64,000 bases of DNA from Candidatus Eisenbergiella stercoravium. Lineage in GTDB: Bacteria > Bacillota > Clostridia > Lachnospirales > Lachnospiraceae. A program made the position numbers and the translations under genes. The notes beneath the pieces are model-generated. The model did not search any database and was not told the origin of the DNA. It worked only from the letters and a program-made list of their open reading frames with translations. Positions 1 through 7,811 of this stretch are shown here, in pieces; position 1 is the stretch's first letter, and the number at the start of each line of letters is the position of its first letter. The DNA lies in contig DXHY01000044.1 of the NCBI GenBank assembly GCA_019113175.1, positions 1 to 64,000 of the forward strand. Direction: 5' to 3'.

Positions 1-6
1 CAAAGA

Positions 7-65
7 AAACCGCCTGTCCCAATGGACCGTTTATTCCGGCCATAAGGACAGGCGGTTTGGATTTT
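7..65. terminator. Bidirectional intrinsic terminator
   Basis: A 13-bp perfect stem (7-19 with 46-58, arm AAACCGCCTGTCC) closes a 26-nt loop that can itself pair TGG/CCA. On the minus strand the hairpin is followed by TTTTCTTTG, so it probably ends a gene arriving from the left on that strand as well as any plus-strand transcript. The rest of 66-150 holds nothing recognisable. Confidence 0.6.
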
Positions 66-151
66 CTGATCGCTTATGCGATGCTGATTTTGCGTCATGC
101 GTTTAGAGATAATTGTTATTTAACTTTAGAGGCACGGTGAAAATCATCGGC

Positions 152-181
152 TTACAGACTCGAAAAAGAAATATGTATAAT
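152..181 (+). promoter_or_regulatory. Putative sigma-A promoter for the 199 gene
   Basis: TTACAG (152-157) and TATAAT (176-181) are separated by 18 bp. The -10 is perfect and the -35 is moderate. It would give a very short leader before the TTG at 199, or a leader of about 80 nt before the alternative ATG at 268. Confidence 0.35.
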
Positions 182-198
182 TTCAGGGTAATCCCCCC

Positions 199-1107
199 TT
201 GACAAATCAGTTTCCAGAAAGGGATCTTCAGGAATTTGAAGAAAGATGTAGAGAATACCGGGAGAAAATGGAGGAAGCTATTTCAGATCACGTAAACAGC
301 TTGCATTATGTGGTATATACCAATGCCTTTCTGGAAGACAAACTGGGTTACATCATGGACGCGCTGATGGCTTGTTTGAATGATTTTATCCGGCGACATT
401 CCAGGGAACAGATCATACGCGACTTTAAGATGGAAACAGAACAGGATTATTGTCTGTTTCCCGCAGTGAAAACCATTAAGACGCTGGAGAGTATTATCCG
501 GTTAAAGGAAAACAATCTGCCGGAATGTATTTACGCCCTGGGCCGGGGTATCTATGAAAATTATATGTATCTCTGCGCGATAAATGGAGACAGGGAATTC
601 TTTGAAAAGCGACTTTTGCCGAGAGTGGATGAAGAAAATTATACATTTGATACCTATCCTGACGGGCATATCAATTACCGGAGGATTATTCATAAACAGA
701 CGAAGCACAGACTGGAAGAAGTGAAAACTTCGGAACTGCGGAAACGGCTGCTTTGTGAGGAGGACCGGGAACTCTATCACTTTTTTTACGCCACGGCCTG
801 TCAGTATGTTCATGTGGATGTGTTGAGCGCGAAAACATATTTTGGTGTGAGCGATCCCTACGATGAAGTAAAACCTGCATTGATTGCAGAACTGATAATA
901 GTGGTTTTGGCAGTTCTGCTTCTGGATCAGTTGAGGAGCAATGGTTCTGTTAAAGTGCAGTTTCAGAAGGACGCGGAACATCTCTGCAAAAAGCTGGCTG
1001 GAATGCTGGATATGTGCCTGAAGCTGACGCTGACGGATACGGAACATTCCAATGCAGTTTTGGAACTTTTGAGAAAGAGACTGGGGCGGATTGAATTGAC
1101 TGAATAG
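199..1107 (+). CDS. Uncharacterised helical protein, possibly DUF5677-like
   Basis: The 302-residue product reads as soluble and mostly helical. It has an Arg/Glu-rich centre (RGIYENYMYLCAI near residue 115), a YATACQYVHVD segment near 199, and one hydrophobic stretch near residues 228-245 (LIAELIIVVLAVLLLDQL). This layout resembles DUF5677-type proteins, which are often found in accessory regions; that resemblance is from memory only. Start: TTG at 199 has a weak AGGG ten bases upstream, while ATG at 268 has a better GGGAGA and would remove 23 residues. No partner gene gives a clue to function; the downstream gene has quite different base composition. Confidence 0.6.
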   Translation: MTNQFPERDLQEFEERCREYREKMEEAISDHVNSLHYVVYTNAFLEDKLGYIMDALMACLNDFIRRHSREQIIRDFKMETEQDYCLFPAVKTIKTLESIIRLKENNLPECIYALGRGIYENYMYLCAINGDREFFEKRLLPRVDEENYTFDTYPDGHINYRRIIHKQTKHRLEEVKTSELRKRLLCEEDRELYHFFYATACQYVHVDVLSAKTYFGVSDPYDEVKPALIAELIIVVLAVLLLDQLRSNGSVKVQFQKDAEHLCKKLAGMLDMCLKLTLTDTEHSNAVLELLRKRLGRIELTE

Positions 1108-1155
1108 TATTATTTTCTACATTGAGTATGGTTTTTGAATAGGGGAGATCAGAAT

Positions 1156-1782
1156 ATGGATAAAAAATCAAATTCTTTTTTTAGCATTGTTAAAGGGTTT
1201 GTCGTATTAGGAATACTAATAGGTGTTGTAGTAGCAGCAATTCAATATATTGTAAATATTATTTCAAATGCGATAGTACAAATCACGCAAGTTACCTCAA
1301 ATGTAGATGCGGTCATTATCGTTGCACTCATTACAGGAGCTGTATCTATTTTGGGTGTACTTTTGAGTTCGATTGTTGCTAAAATATTAGAATACCGTCA
1401 AAATACAAAGAGATATTTGTATGAAAAAAGGGAGACGCCTTATTCGGATTTTATTGAGATGGTATATAAGCTTCAGCAAGGTGTTAAAAACAAAAATGGA
1501 TATTCAAATGAACAAATGATGGAAGATATTGTTAAATTTTCTCAAAAACTGACCTTATGGGGCTCCAGTCGGGTAATTAGGAAATGGCTAAAATTTCGAG
1601 AGACCAGCCAAGCGCTTAATAACAACCCTACAGATAATTTATTTGTTTTGGAAGATATTATTTTTGAAATTCGCAGGGATATGGGACAGAAAAAAGGTGG
1701 ATTAAAAAAGGGAGATTTATTAGCTTTCTTTGTAAATGATATTCGTGATTATCTACCTAAAAATAGCAGGAAAGAGAGATAG
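1156..1782 (+). CDS. AT-rich two-TM membrane protein of unknown function
   Basis: A 208-residue protein starts at ATG 1156 behind GGGGAG (1142-1147); the in-frame upstream TTG at 1135 lacks a site. Two hydrophobic segments (about residues 13-40 and 50-75) are followed by a basic cytosolic domain of about 130 residues that includes an RRDMGQKKGG stretch. Codon choice is strikingly AT-rich (AAA, ATT, TTT) against GC-rich neighbours, which suggests recent acquisition. I recognise no family. Confidence 0.65.
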   Translation: MDKKSNSFFSIVKGFVVLGILIGVVVAAIQYIVNIISNAIVQITQVTSNVDAVIIVALITGAVSILGVLLSSIVAKILEYRQNTKRYLYEKRETPYSDFIEMVYKLQQGVKNKNGYSNEQMMEDIVKFSQKLTLWGSSRVIRKWLKFRETSQALNNNPTDNLFVLEDIIFEIRRDMGQKKGGLKKGDLLAFFVNDIRDYLPKNSRKER

Positions 1783-1978
1783 TTATTCATAAATTATATT
1801 TATGTTCTATTTTTTGATTCATGTACAACATGTTACTCACAAGGCCTTCCATCTTAAATGGTCATACATATTCCGGAATGCTCATTTTTGATTCTGTCTG
1901 AAACATGATCGCTTTTTCTTTTCGCTCCTGTGCTAAAATTAAAAAGATCAACAGGAAACACGCACAGAGGTACTTTGG

Positions 1979-3154
1979 ATGAAATATCAAAATGCCAGAG
2001 ATGTCCTGCCTGATGAGCTTCTGACCAGCGTGCAGGAATATTTTCAGGGCGGATATTTATACGTTCCCAGAAAAGCGGAAAATCGCCCGGAACAGTTCAG
2101 AACAGCTTATAAAACGGAACTGTTAAAAAGAGATCATCATATTTTCCTGAAACATCTGGAAGGCTGGTCGAACGGCCAGCTGGGCGAATTTTACCATCTG
2201 TCCGCACCGAGTATCCGACGGATCCTTCTGAGGGAAAAAAGAAAGGCAGAGAAAATGAATACTGAATGGAAGAAAATCCTTTCCGCCTGGGGAATAGAGC
2301 CCGCGGATATAGATCAGAAATATCCTGCGGTTTGGGAAATAAATCACCAGCATGTGCTGAAAGCATACGAAAGCAGTAAGGAACTGAAAAGAAATGCGAA
2401 GCTTTTAACCGTACTGTCTGAATGCGGAGCTCCGGCTGCTGGGATCATAAAGACACTGAACGGGAAAAATCATGTGGAAGCGGATGGAAAATACTGGTTC
2501 ATGACTGAAAAGCTGCCCGGCAGCAACAGGACGGATATCCGGAAACCGGGAACCGCATATAAGATGGGGGAGACGATCGCCCGTCTGCACGGGATACTCA
2601 GAAAATGCGAGAAGAAAATAACATTCTGGGATAACAGCCTGCTGGATGAAATGGAGGGCTGGATCAAACAGACGTTAGAAGAGAATGCATGGAAAACGGT
2701 CAGCGAACAGGAATACCTGTCCGTGACGAATCAGCTTGGAAGCAGATATGACAGCCTGCCGAAGCAGCTGATTCACAGGGACGTTCATTTCGGAAATTTT
2801 CTGTTTCTGAACGGGGAGTTTTCGGGATATATTGACTTCGATCTGAGTCAGAGAAATATCCGGATTTTTGATCTGGGATATTTTCTGGCGGGCCTGCTTA
2901 CCAGAGAGAGCGGAATGAAACTGGAGGAGGATGAATGGCTTCGTATCGCCTGCGATGTCATTTCCGGATATGAAAGCGTGGACGAACTGAGGCGGGAGGA
3001 AAAGGCGGCGCTTATCTTTGTGATGGAGAGCATTGAAATCCTGTTTGCGGCATATTTTATCCGCACGGAGGACAGGATCTGCGCGGAGGATGCGGCGGAC
3101 ATTTTTCATAAACTACGGGACTGGGAGGAGCGGATTGAAAAATGTCTGCCATGA
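1979..3154 (+). CDS. CD3324-type HTH domain fused to aminoglycoside-phosphotransferase-like kinase
   Basis: Residues 1-88 match the CD3324 family layout (KYQNARDVLPDELL, GGYLYVPRK, then a helix-turn-helix LGEFYHLSAPSIRRILLRE). Residues about 130-391 form an APH/choline-kinase fold: the Brenner loop HRDVHFGN (about 263-270) supplies the catalytic Asp and metal-binding Asn, and GYIDFDL supplies the second metal Asp, so the kinase looks active. CD3324 proteins are normally stand-alone and about 90 residues long, so this is a fusion. Known APH enzymes phosphorylate small hydroxylated molecules; the substrate here is unknown. The stop overlaps the next gene, implying co-translation. An extended -10 (TGTGCTAAAAT) lies just upstream, near 1929-1939. 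Confidence 0.75.
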   Translation: MKYQNARDVLPDELLTSVQEYFQGGYLYVPRKAENRPEQFRTAYKTELLKRDHHIFLKHLEGWSNGQLGEFYHLSAPSIRRILLREKRKAEKMNTEWKKILSAWGIEPADIDQKYPAVWEINHQHVLKAYESSKELKRNAKLLTVLSECGAPAAGIIKTLNGKNHVEADGKYWFMTEKLPGSNRTDIRKPGTAYKMGETIARLHGILRKCEKKITFWDNSLLDEMEGWIKQTLEENAWKTVSEQEYLSVTNQLGSRYDSLPKQLIHRDVHFGNFLFLNGEFSGYIDFDLSQRNIRIFDLGYFLAGLLTRESGMKLEEDEWLRIACDVISGYESVDELRREEKAALIFVMESIEILFAAYFIRTEDRICAEDAADIFHKLRDWEERIEKCLP

Positions 3155-3756
3155 TCTGCTGCGAGATTGAAGATATCGGGCTATGCCTTCAAACAGAAGA
3201 TACGTTGTTTTCGCCTCAAAGGGTAGACCGTGGGACGATGGCTATGATTTCCTGCCTGGATTTGCACAAAGGTCAGAAGGTGCTTGACTTGGGATGTGGC
3301 TATGGTGTGATCGGAATATATTGTGCAAAAATAGTAGGTGAAGAAAATGTTTTTATGACAGATATCAATCCGAGAGCAGTTGACATTGCAAGAGAAAATG
3401 CCAGGCTGAATGGATTTAGAGGTCTTTCTGTTATTGTGAGTGACGCATTTGAACATATAAAAGAAAAAGACTTCGATTATATATTAACGAACCCGCCATA
3501 TCACGAAGATTTCAGTGTCCCTAAAGCGTTCATAGAAGATGGCCTCAGGCATCTGAGGATGGGAGGAACCATGCTTCTGGTCACAAAACGGTATCAATGG
3601 TATAAAAACAAGCTGTGCGCTGTATTTGGTGGCGTGAAAGTCATGGAGAAAGATGGATATTACATATTTGCCGCAGAAAAAAGGGAATGCAGAAAGCGGG
3701 CGAAAACGGCCGGAAATAAGTTATCCAGAAAGCTGAAAAGAAAATACGGAAAATAA
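3142..3756 (+). CDS. Class I SAM-dependent methyltransferase (MTS/small domain)
   Basis: A 204-residue Rossmann methyltransferase. Motif I is VLDLGCGYGVIGIYCA, the acidic end of strand 2 is MTDINPRAV, and the catalytic NPPY-type motif TNPPYH marks amino- or N-methylation of a planar nitrogen, as in RsmC-like rRNA guanine methylases. The basic tail (RKRAKTAGNKLSRKLKRKYGK) fits RNA binding. It overlaps the kinase gene by 13 bp; GGAGGAG at 3124-3130 supports the ATG at 3142 over that at 3151. The actual substrate cannot be read from the sequence. Confidence 0.8.
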   Translation: MSAMICCEIEDIGLCLQTEDTLFSPQRVDRGTMAMISCLDLHKGQKVLDLGCGYGVIGIYCAKIVGEENVFMTDINPRAVDIARENARLNGFRGLSVIVSDAFEHIKEKDFDYILTNPPYHEDFSVPKAFIEDGLRHLRMGGTMLLVTKRYQWYKNKLCAVFGGVKVMEKDGYYIFAAEKRECRKRAKTAGNKLSRKLKRKYGK

Positions 3757-3835
3757 GGAAGGCGTCTTCCCATTTTGCGGTTTTGATTATAAAATGGTAT
3801 CATACAGCAAGAAAATACTTTAAATGGAGGTTACA

Positions 3836-4018
3836 ATGGGAAACGACAACGCCTGCGCCACCTGTCTGTATTATGTTTACGACGATGACTATGAAGAATA
3901 TCTCTGCGACATGGATATGGATGAGGATGAGTATGTACGGCTGATTTCGGATAGCCACTACAGATGCCCCTATTATCGCAACGGAGACGAATACAGAGTG
4001 GTGAGAAAGCAGATGTGA
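3836..4018 (+). CDS. DUF6472-like small cysteine protein
   Basis: A 60-residue acidic protein with a CATC pair, a third Cys in YLCDMD, a fourth in RCPYY, and the ending DEYRVVRKQM that I recall from DUF6472 proteins of Lachnospiraceae. Four spaced cysteines suggest a metal-binding knuckle, though none has been shown as far as I know. Start: GGAGG at 3826-3830 serves ATG 3836; the upstream ATG at 3824 overlaps that site. Its TGA lies inside the terminator palindrome that follows. Confidence 0.75.
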   Translation: MGNDNACATCLYYVYDDDYEEYLCDMDMDEDEYVRLISDSHYRCPYYRNGDEYRVVRKQM

Positions 4019-4053
4019 CAGACAATCCATGGATTGTCTGTCGTTACTTTTTT
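4017..4053 (+). terminator. Intrinsic terminator, perfect 26-nt palindrome
   Basis: Positions 4017-4042 are one uninterrupted palindrome centred on CCATGG, followed by T6 at 4048-4053. It begins within the stop codon of the DUF6472-like gene and can serve the convergent GNAT gene as well. Confidence 0.75.
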
Positions 4054-4093
4054 CACGGTTTCATCATACTGCTTTCAATCAGGGAATCTGCGT

Positions 4094-4522
4094 TCAGGCA
4101 TTTCTTTTTTCCCCATAAATCACCTTCCGCATGCCGCTGCCGCAGAATTCATGCGGAATTTTCTTGAAGCCGAGGCTTTCATAAAAGGCTTCCTTGCCCT
4201 TTTCGGATATGAGAGAAACGCTGGAACGCCCGCCGGGAGGCGTGTTCTCTTCCACATAGGCAAGCACCTTCCGCATGATTGCGGTGCCGATTTTCCGGTT
4301 CTGGAAGGCCGGATGAACCACGACATCCACGATCATAAAATACATGCCGTCTCCGATCAGCCTGCCCATTGCGATCGTTTCCGTCTCATTTACAGCCGTG
4401 ACGTCATAGAGCGAATGCTGTAAAGCCAGGAGCGTCTGCTCCTTTAAAAAACAGTTCCAGTTCACGCTCTGCCGCAGCCGGATGTAATTCTCATAGTCGA
4501 GCGCATTTTCCAGCAGAATCAT
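4094..4522 (-). CDS. GNAT family N-acetyltransferase
   Basis: A 142-residue GNAT. Strand 4 and the acetyl-CoA loop read VDVVVHPAFQNRKIGTAIM, a Q/R-x-x-G-x-A/G pyrophosphate-binding motif, and the C-terminal FYESLGFKK motif is typical. The start at 4522 is preceded on its strand by AAAGGGGC; a longer frame back to 4702 runs through the hemA promoter region and is rejected. The aminoacyl or amine substrate is not evident. It runs divergently from hemA and converges with the DUF6472-like gene. Confidence 0.8.
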   Translation of the reverse strand: MILLENALDYENYIRLRQSVNWNCFLKEQTLLALQHSLYDVTAVNETETIAMGRLIGDGMYFMIVDVVVHPAFQNRKIGTAIMRKVLAYVEENTPPGGRSSVSLISEKGKEAFYESLGFKKIPHEFCGSGMRKVIYGEKRNA

Positions 4523-4644
4523 AAAAATTGCCCCTTTCCCGTACTCACAGATGGTTTGTTTTCCTGAAAATTTATCATTAAATATAGCAGGGAAGCTGAA
4601 AGAAGGCAATGAAAAGTTTTTAGGTGGAAATGCACCTGTCAGTA

Positions 4645-4653
4645 TGGTAGAAT
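4645..4653 (+). promoter_or_regulatory. Putative extended -10 of the hem operon
   Basis: TGGTAGAAT (extended -10, TAGAAT at 4648-4653) lies in the GNAT-hemA divergent gap. No good -35 hexamer is visible at 17 bp. A transcript from here would begin near 4660, directly at the hairpin at 4663-4692. Confidence 0.35.
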
Positions 4654-4662
4654 CAAAGCACA

Positions 4663-4692
4663 GGGGCAGGTGATACCTGCTCCGGCTTTTTT
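4663..4692 (+). terminator. Terminator-like hairpin in the hemA leader
   Basis: A 9-bp stem (GGGGCAGGT with ACCTGCTCC, loop GAT) is followed by six T residues at 4687-4692, 21 bases before the hemA start. The upstream gene runs the other way, so the hairpin lies between any divergent promoter and hemA. That position suggests attenuation, but a remnant terminator is possible. Confidence 0.5.
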
Positions 4693-4713
4693 GTGAAAAC
4701 ATAAGAGGGCGGA

Positions 4714-5955
4714 ATGGAGATTATCATGGAATGTATCAGCATCAGCTTCCGGTCCGCGCCGGAGGAGACCCGGAAGCGTTTTGCGTTTCCTGCGGGAGAA
4801 ACAGGCATAAAAGAAAGAGAGGCATTTCTGGAAAGGGTAGGCGAGGCGGTGCTGCTTTCCACCTGCAACCGGACGGAGGTCTATGCGGCGGGGGAGGGAA
4901 GCTTCGGGCGGCTGGAAGCGCTGCTTTCTGAAAAAAGCGGCATGGCGGTTACGGAGGTGAAGCGGATCGCAAGGCGGTTTGCCAGGGAAAAAGCCTGCGC
5001 CCATCTGTACCGGGTCGCCTGCGGGATGGATTCCATGGTGGTGGGGGAGGACGAGATTCTGGGGCAGGTGCGGACGGCCTATCTGTTTTCTGCGGAAAGG
5101 GGGCTCTGCGGTTATGAGCTGAACGCCGTCTTTCAGGGCGCTCTTGCCTGTGCCAAGAAGATTAAGACGGAAACCCTTCTGTCCAAAACTTCGGTTTCCG
5201 TGGCCACCCTTGCCTGTGCGGAAATATTCCGGTTTGCGAAGCTTCGTGGAAAAGCGTCTGCCCTGTCGGACGGCTCTGGCGCCGCAGAGACGGACGGGGA
5301 GGCTGAGGCTTCCGAAAGGAAGAGGACAGGAGAGTCGGCGGATAAAAGGGAGCTTCAGGTGCTTCTCATCGGCGGCAGCGGGAAGATGGGAGGAAGCGTT
5401 CTGAAGAATCTGCTGGGACGTGAAGGGATTCATGTATACGCCACGCGGCGCAGCCACGGCCTGGGGGAGCGGGAAAACAGCAGGCTGTCCATCGTGGATT
5501 ACGGGGACCGCTGCCGCTTCCTGGAGCAGGCGGACGTGATTGTTTCGGCCACGGAAAGTCCTCATTATACCCTTACGGCGGGGGAGACAGAAAAATATCT
5601 GAAGCGTTCCGGGGCGGAGAAGCCCCGTCTGTTCATCGATATGGCGGTTCCGGCGGACATTGACCGGCAGATCGCTTCCCTTCCGGGCTGCCGGGTGGTG
5701 GGGATGGATGATTTTGAACGGCTGGCGGAGGAAAACAACCGGAAAAAACAGCAGGCTGTGCTGGATGCCGGAGCGCTTCTGGAGGAGGAGCTGGAGGAGC
5801 TGTACAAGGCCCTCCTGTTTCATGAGACGGCCGGACAGCTGGACCGGATCCGGGAGCGGTTTGACGGATACTCTGTGGAACGGTTCCTGTTTTATCTGAA
5901 GGACAGGCTGGATGCGGCTTCTCTGAAGGCGGTTCTTCAGGCGCTGAAGGAGTGA
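4714..5955 (+). CDS. hemA: Glutamyl-tRNA reductase
   Basis: Reduces glutamyl-tRNA(Glu) with NADPH to glutamate-1-semialdehyde, the first committed step of C5 tetrapyrrole synthesis in the cytosol. The catalytic Cys51 sits in LLSTCNRTEVY, and GEDEILGQVRTAY is the conserved substrate-site block. A nucleotide-binding GGSGKMG near residue 218 and a C-terminal dimerisation helix follow. An Asp/Glu/Ala-rich stretch of about 35 residues (about 178-212) is inserted between catalytic and NADPH domains and is not part of the usual family core. Start 4714 (GAGGGCGG upstream) and 4726 (GGAGA upstream) are both possible. It is first in a six-gene operon with hemL, its metabolic partner, last. Confidence 0.93.
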   Translation: MEIIMECISISFRSAPEETRKRFAFPAGETGIKEREAFLERVGEAVLLSTCNRTEVYAAGEGSFGRLEALLSEKSGMAVTEVKRIARRFAREKACAHLYRVACGMDSMVVGEDEILGQVRTAYLFSAERGLCGYELNAVFQGALACAKKIKTETLLSKTSVSVATLACAEIFRFAKLRGKASALSDGSGAAETDGEAEASERKRTGESADKRELQVLLIGGSGKMGGSVLKNLLGREGIHVYATRRSHGLGERENSRLSIVDYGDRCRFLEQADVIVSATESPHYTLTAGETEKYLKRSGAEKPRLFIDMAVPADIDRQIASLPGCRVVGMDDFERLAEENNRKKQQAVLDAGALLEEELEELYKALLFHETAGQLDRIRERFDGYSVERFLFYLKDRLDAASLKAVLQALKE

Positions 5956-6019
5956 ACGGGCGGAGGCCCCGGACCGTCGGCAGGCATGACGCCGACGCGT
6001 CCGGAAACGGAGGAAGAGT

Positions 6020-6673
6020 ATGGCATATTTTCCTTTTTTCATGGATATTGCGGGAAAACGGGGGGTGATCCTTGGCGGAGGCCGGATCGCGGCGGGAAAG
6101 ATTGCGGCCCTGCTTCCCTTTGCTCCGCAGCTTGTCTGTATCGCGCCGGTCATCTGCGGGGAGATTGAGCGGATGGCGGCGTCCCTTCCGGAAGGGCAGG
6201 GGGGCCTGCGGCTGATTTACCGCGCGGCCCAAAAAGCAGATCTGGAAGGAGCTTTTTTCGTGATCGCCGCGACGGACAGCCCGGAGACGAACGCATGGGC
6301 GGCAGAGCTGTGCAGGGAACAGGGGATTCTGATCAATGCGGTGGATGACAGGAAGAACTGCAACTTTTATTTCCCGGCGCTGGTAAAGCGCGGCCCGGTG
6401 GTTGTGGGAATTTCCACAGGGGGCTGCAGTCCGGCGGCAGCGTCATGGATTCGCAGGAAGGCGGAACGGATGGTTCCGGAGGAAATGGGAGATACGGTGG
6501 AAAGTCTGGGGGAGCTGCGTGATCGGGTGAAAAAAAGCGTGCCGCAGGCAGATGTGCGGGCGGAGCTTTTAAAGAGGCTTTTTGCATTCTGTGAGGAGAG
6601 GGACTTCCGGCTGGAGGACGGAGAGCTGGAGAAGGCGCTGGAAGCGCTTCTTCAGGAATGCGGGAAAGGATGA
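6020..6673 (+). CDS. Precorrin-2 dehydrogenase / sirohydrochlorin ferrochelatase-like (Met8/CysG-N)
   Basis: A 217-residue NAD-dependent dehydrogenase converting precorrin-2 to sirohydrochlorin. VILGGGRIAAGK is the dinucleotide loop, INAVDDRKNCNFYFPA carries the catalytic Asp of the Met8/CysG family, and STGGCSPAAA follows in the canonical place. It corresponds to the N-terminal half of CysG; the SUMT half is encoded separately two genes downstream (7808). GGAGGAAG sits ideally before ATG 6020. Whether it also chelates iron cannot be decided from sequence. Confidence 0.88.
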   Translation: MAYFPFFMDIAGKRGVILGGGRIAAGKIAALLPFAPQLVCIAPVICGEIERMAASLPEGQGGLRLIYRAAQKADLEGAFFVIAATDSPETNAWAAELCREQGILINAVDDRKNCNFYFPALVKRGPVVVGISTGGCSPAAASWIRRKAERMVPEEMGDTVESLGELRDRVKKSVPQADVRAELLKRLFAFCEERDFRLEDGELEKALEALLQECGKG

Positions 6674-6677
6674 AACG

Positions 6678-7811
6678 ATGGAAACGACCGAAATGGTGGG
6701 AAAAAAACTGAGAATCGGCACAAGGGGAAGCCGCCTGGCCCTGGCGCAGACGGCCCTTGTGGAAGATGCGCTTCGTTCCGCCTGGCCCGGCCTTGAAACG
6801 GAGACGGTGATTCTCCGCACAAAGGGAGACCGGGTGCAGGATAAGCCGCTTTCCCAGGTAGGGCAGAAGGGCGTATTCGTTTCCGAATTTGAAACCGCCC
6901 TGCTGGAGGGCCGGATCGATCTGGCCGTGCACAGCGCAAAGGATCTGCCCGTGCGTCTGGCGGAGGGGCTGGACATCCTGGCCGTCCTGCCGCGGGCGGA
7001 TGCCCGGGATGTGCTGGTGCTGCCCGTGCGGAGCATGGAAAAGCCGGATATATCATCCCAAAGAAGCGGCAGAGATGCGGCCCTGCAGGCTTTTGCGGCG
7101 TTCCCGGAGGGCGCTTTGATCGGGACGGGCAGCCTGCGGCGGCAGCTTTATGGAAAACGGCTCTGTCCACAGGCTGATTTTGCTCTGATCCGGGGAAATG
7201 TGGACAGCAGGCTGAAAAAGCTTCAGGACGGTGGATATGATGGGATTATTCTGGCAAAAGCAGGATTGGACCGGCTGGGAATTCCTGAGCGGGAACGGGA
7301 GCATTTTCTGTTTCTTCCGATTCCGGAAAGCGCCTTTCTTCCCGCGGCCTGTCAGGGAATCATCGCCGTGGAGGGACGCTGTCAGGCTTTTCTCCGGCGG
7401 CTGGCTGAGGCGGTGGACGATCCTCTGACGCGGCTTGCCTTTGAAACGGAACGGCGGGCCCTTCTGAATTTCGGTGCGGACTGCAGCGCCCCTGCGGCGG
7501 CATACTGCCGGGTTCTGATGCCGGACGGATCGATGCCGGATGGATCAGACGTTCAGGTACAGAATCCGGCTCAGAGCCCGGAAGAGGAAGGCGGACGGAA
7601 ACGGAAGCCGGAAGAAGGGAGCGGCGAGATCCGTAAGGAGAAAAGCGCGGACAGCAGGGAGAAGGCGTGTGTACTCCGGCTGGAGCTGTCGGTGATGTAT
7701 GCGGGAAGGGAACAGTCCGGGACGGCTCCGGAAGCACAGAGGCTGGAACTGGCGGATGCCCTTTGCAAAAAAGTCAGGAAAGCAGACACCCGGAAAGGGA
7801 GGAAATTATGA
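6678..7811 (+). CDS. hemC: Hydroxymethylbilane synthase (porphobilinogen deaminase) with C-terminal insertion
   Basis: Polymerises four porphobilinogen units to hydroxymethylbilane. RIGTRGSRLALAQ opens the protein, KDRVQD-like and SAKDLP motifs line the active site, and Cys269 in FGADCSAPAAAYC is the dipyrromethane-cofactor attachment residue. At 377 residues it exceeds the usual 300-315. The excess is a hydrophilic stretch (about 282-340, with MPDGSMPDGSD repeated and many Glu/Lys) inside domain 3. ATG 6678 follows the previous stop by four bases. Its stop overlaps the next start as ATGA. Confidence 0.93.
   Translation: METTEMVGKKLRIGTRGSRLALAQTALVEDALRSAWPGLETETVILRTKGDRVQDKPLSQVGQKGVFVSEFETALLEGRIDLAVHSAKDLPVRLAEGLDILAVLPRADARDVLVLPVRSMEKPDISSQRSGRDAALQAFAAFPEGALIGTGSLRRQLYGKRLCPQADFALIRGNVDSRLKKLQDGGYDGIILAKAGLDRLGIPEREREHFLFLPIPESAFLPAACQGIIAVEGRCQAFLRRLAEAVDDPLTRLAFETERRALLNFGADCSAPAAAYCRVLMPDGSMPDGSDVQVQNPAQSPEEEGGRKRKPEEGSGEIRKEKSADSREKACVLRLELSVMYAGREQSGTAPEAQRLELADALCKKVRKADTRKGRKL

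Noticed and set aside
4639-6153. Long minus-strand open frame of 504 codons
   Set aside because: It is antisense to hemA and the precorrin-2 dehydrogenase gene, with Pro/Arg-rich low-complexity content typical of shadow frames in GC-rich genes.
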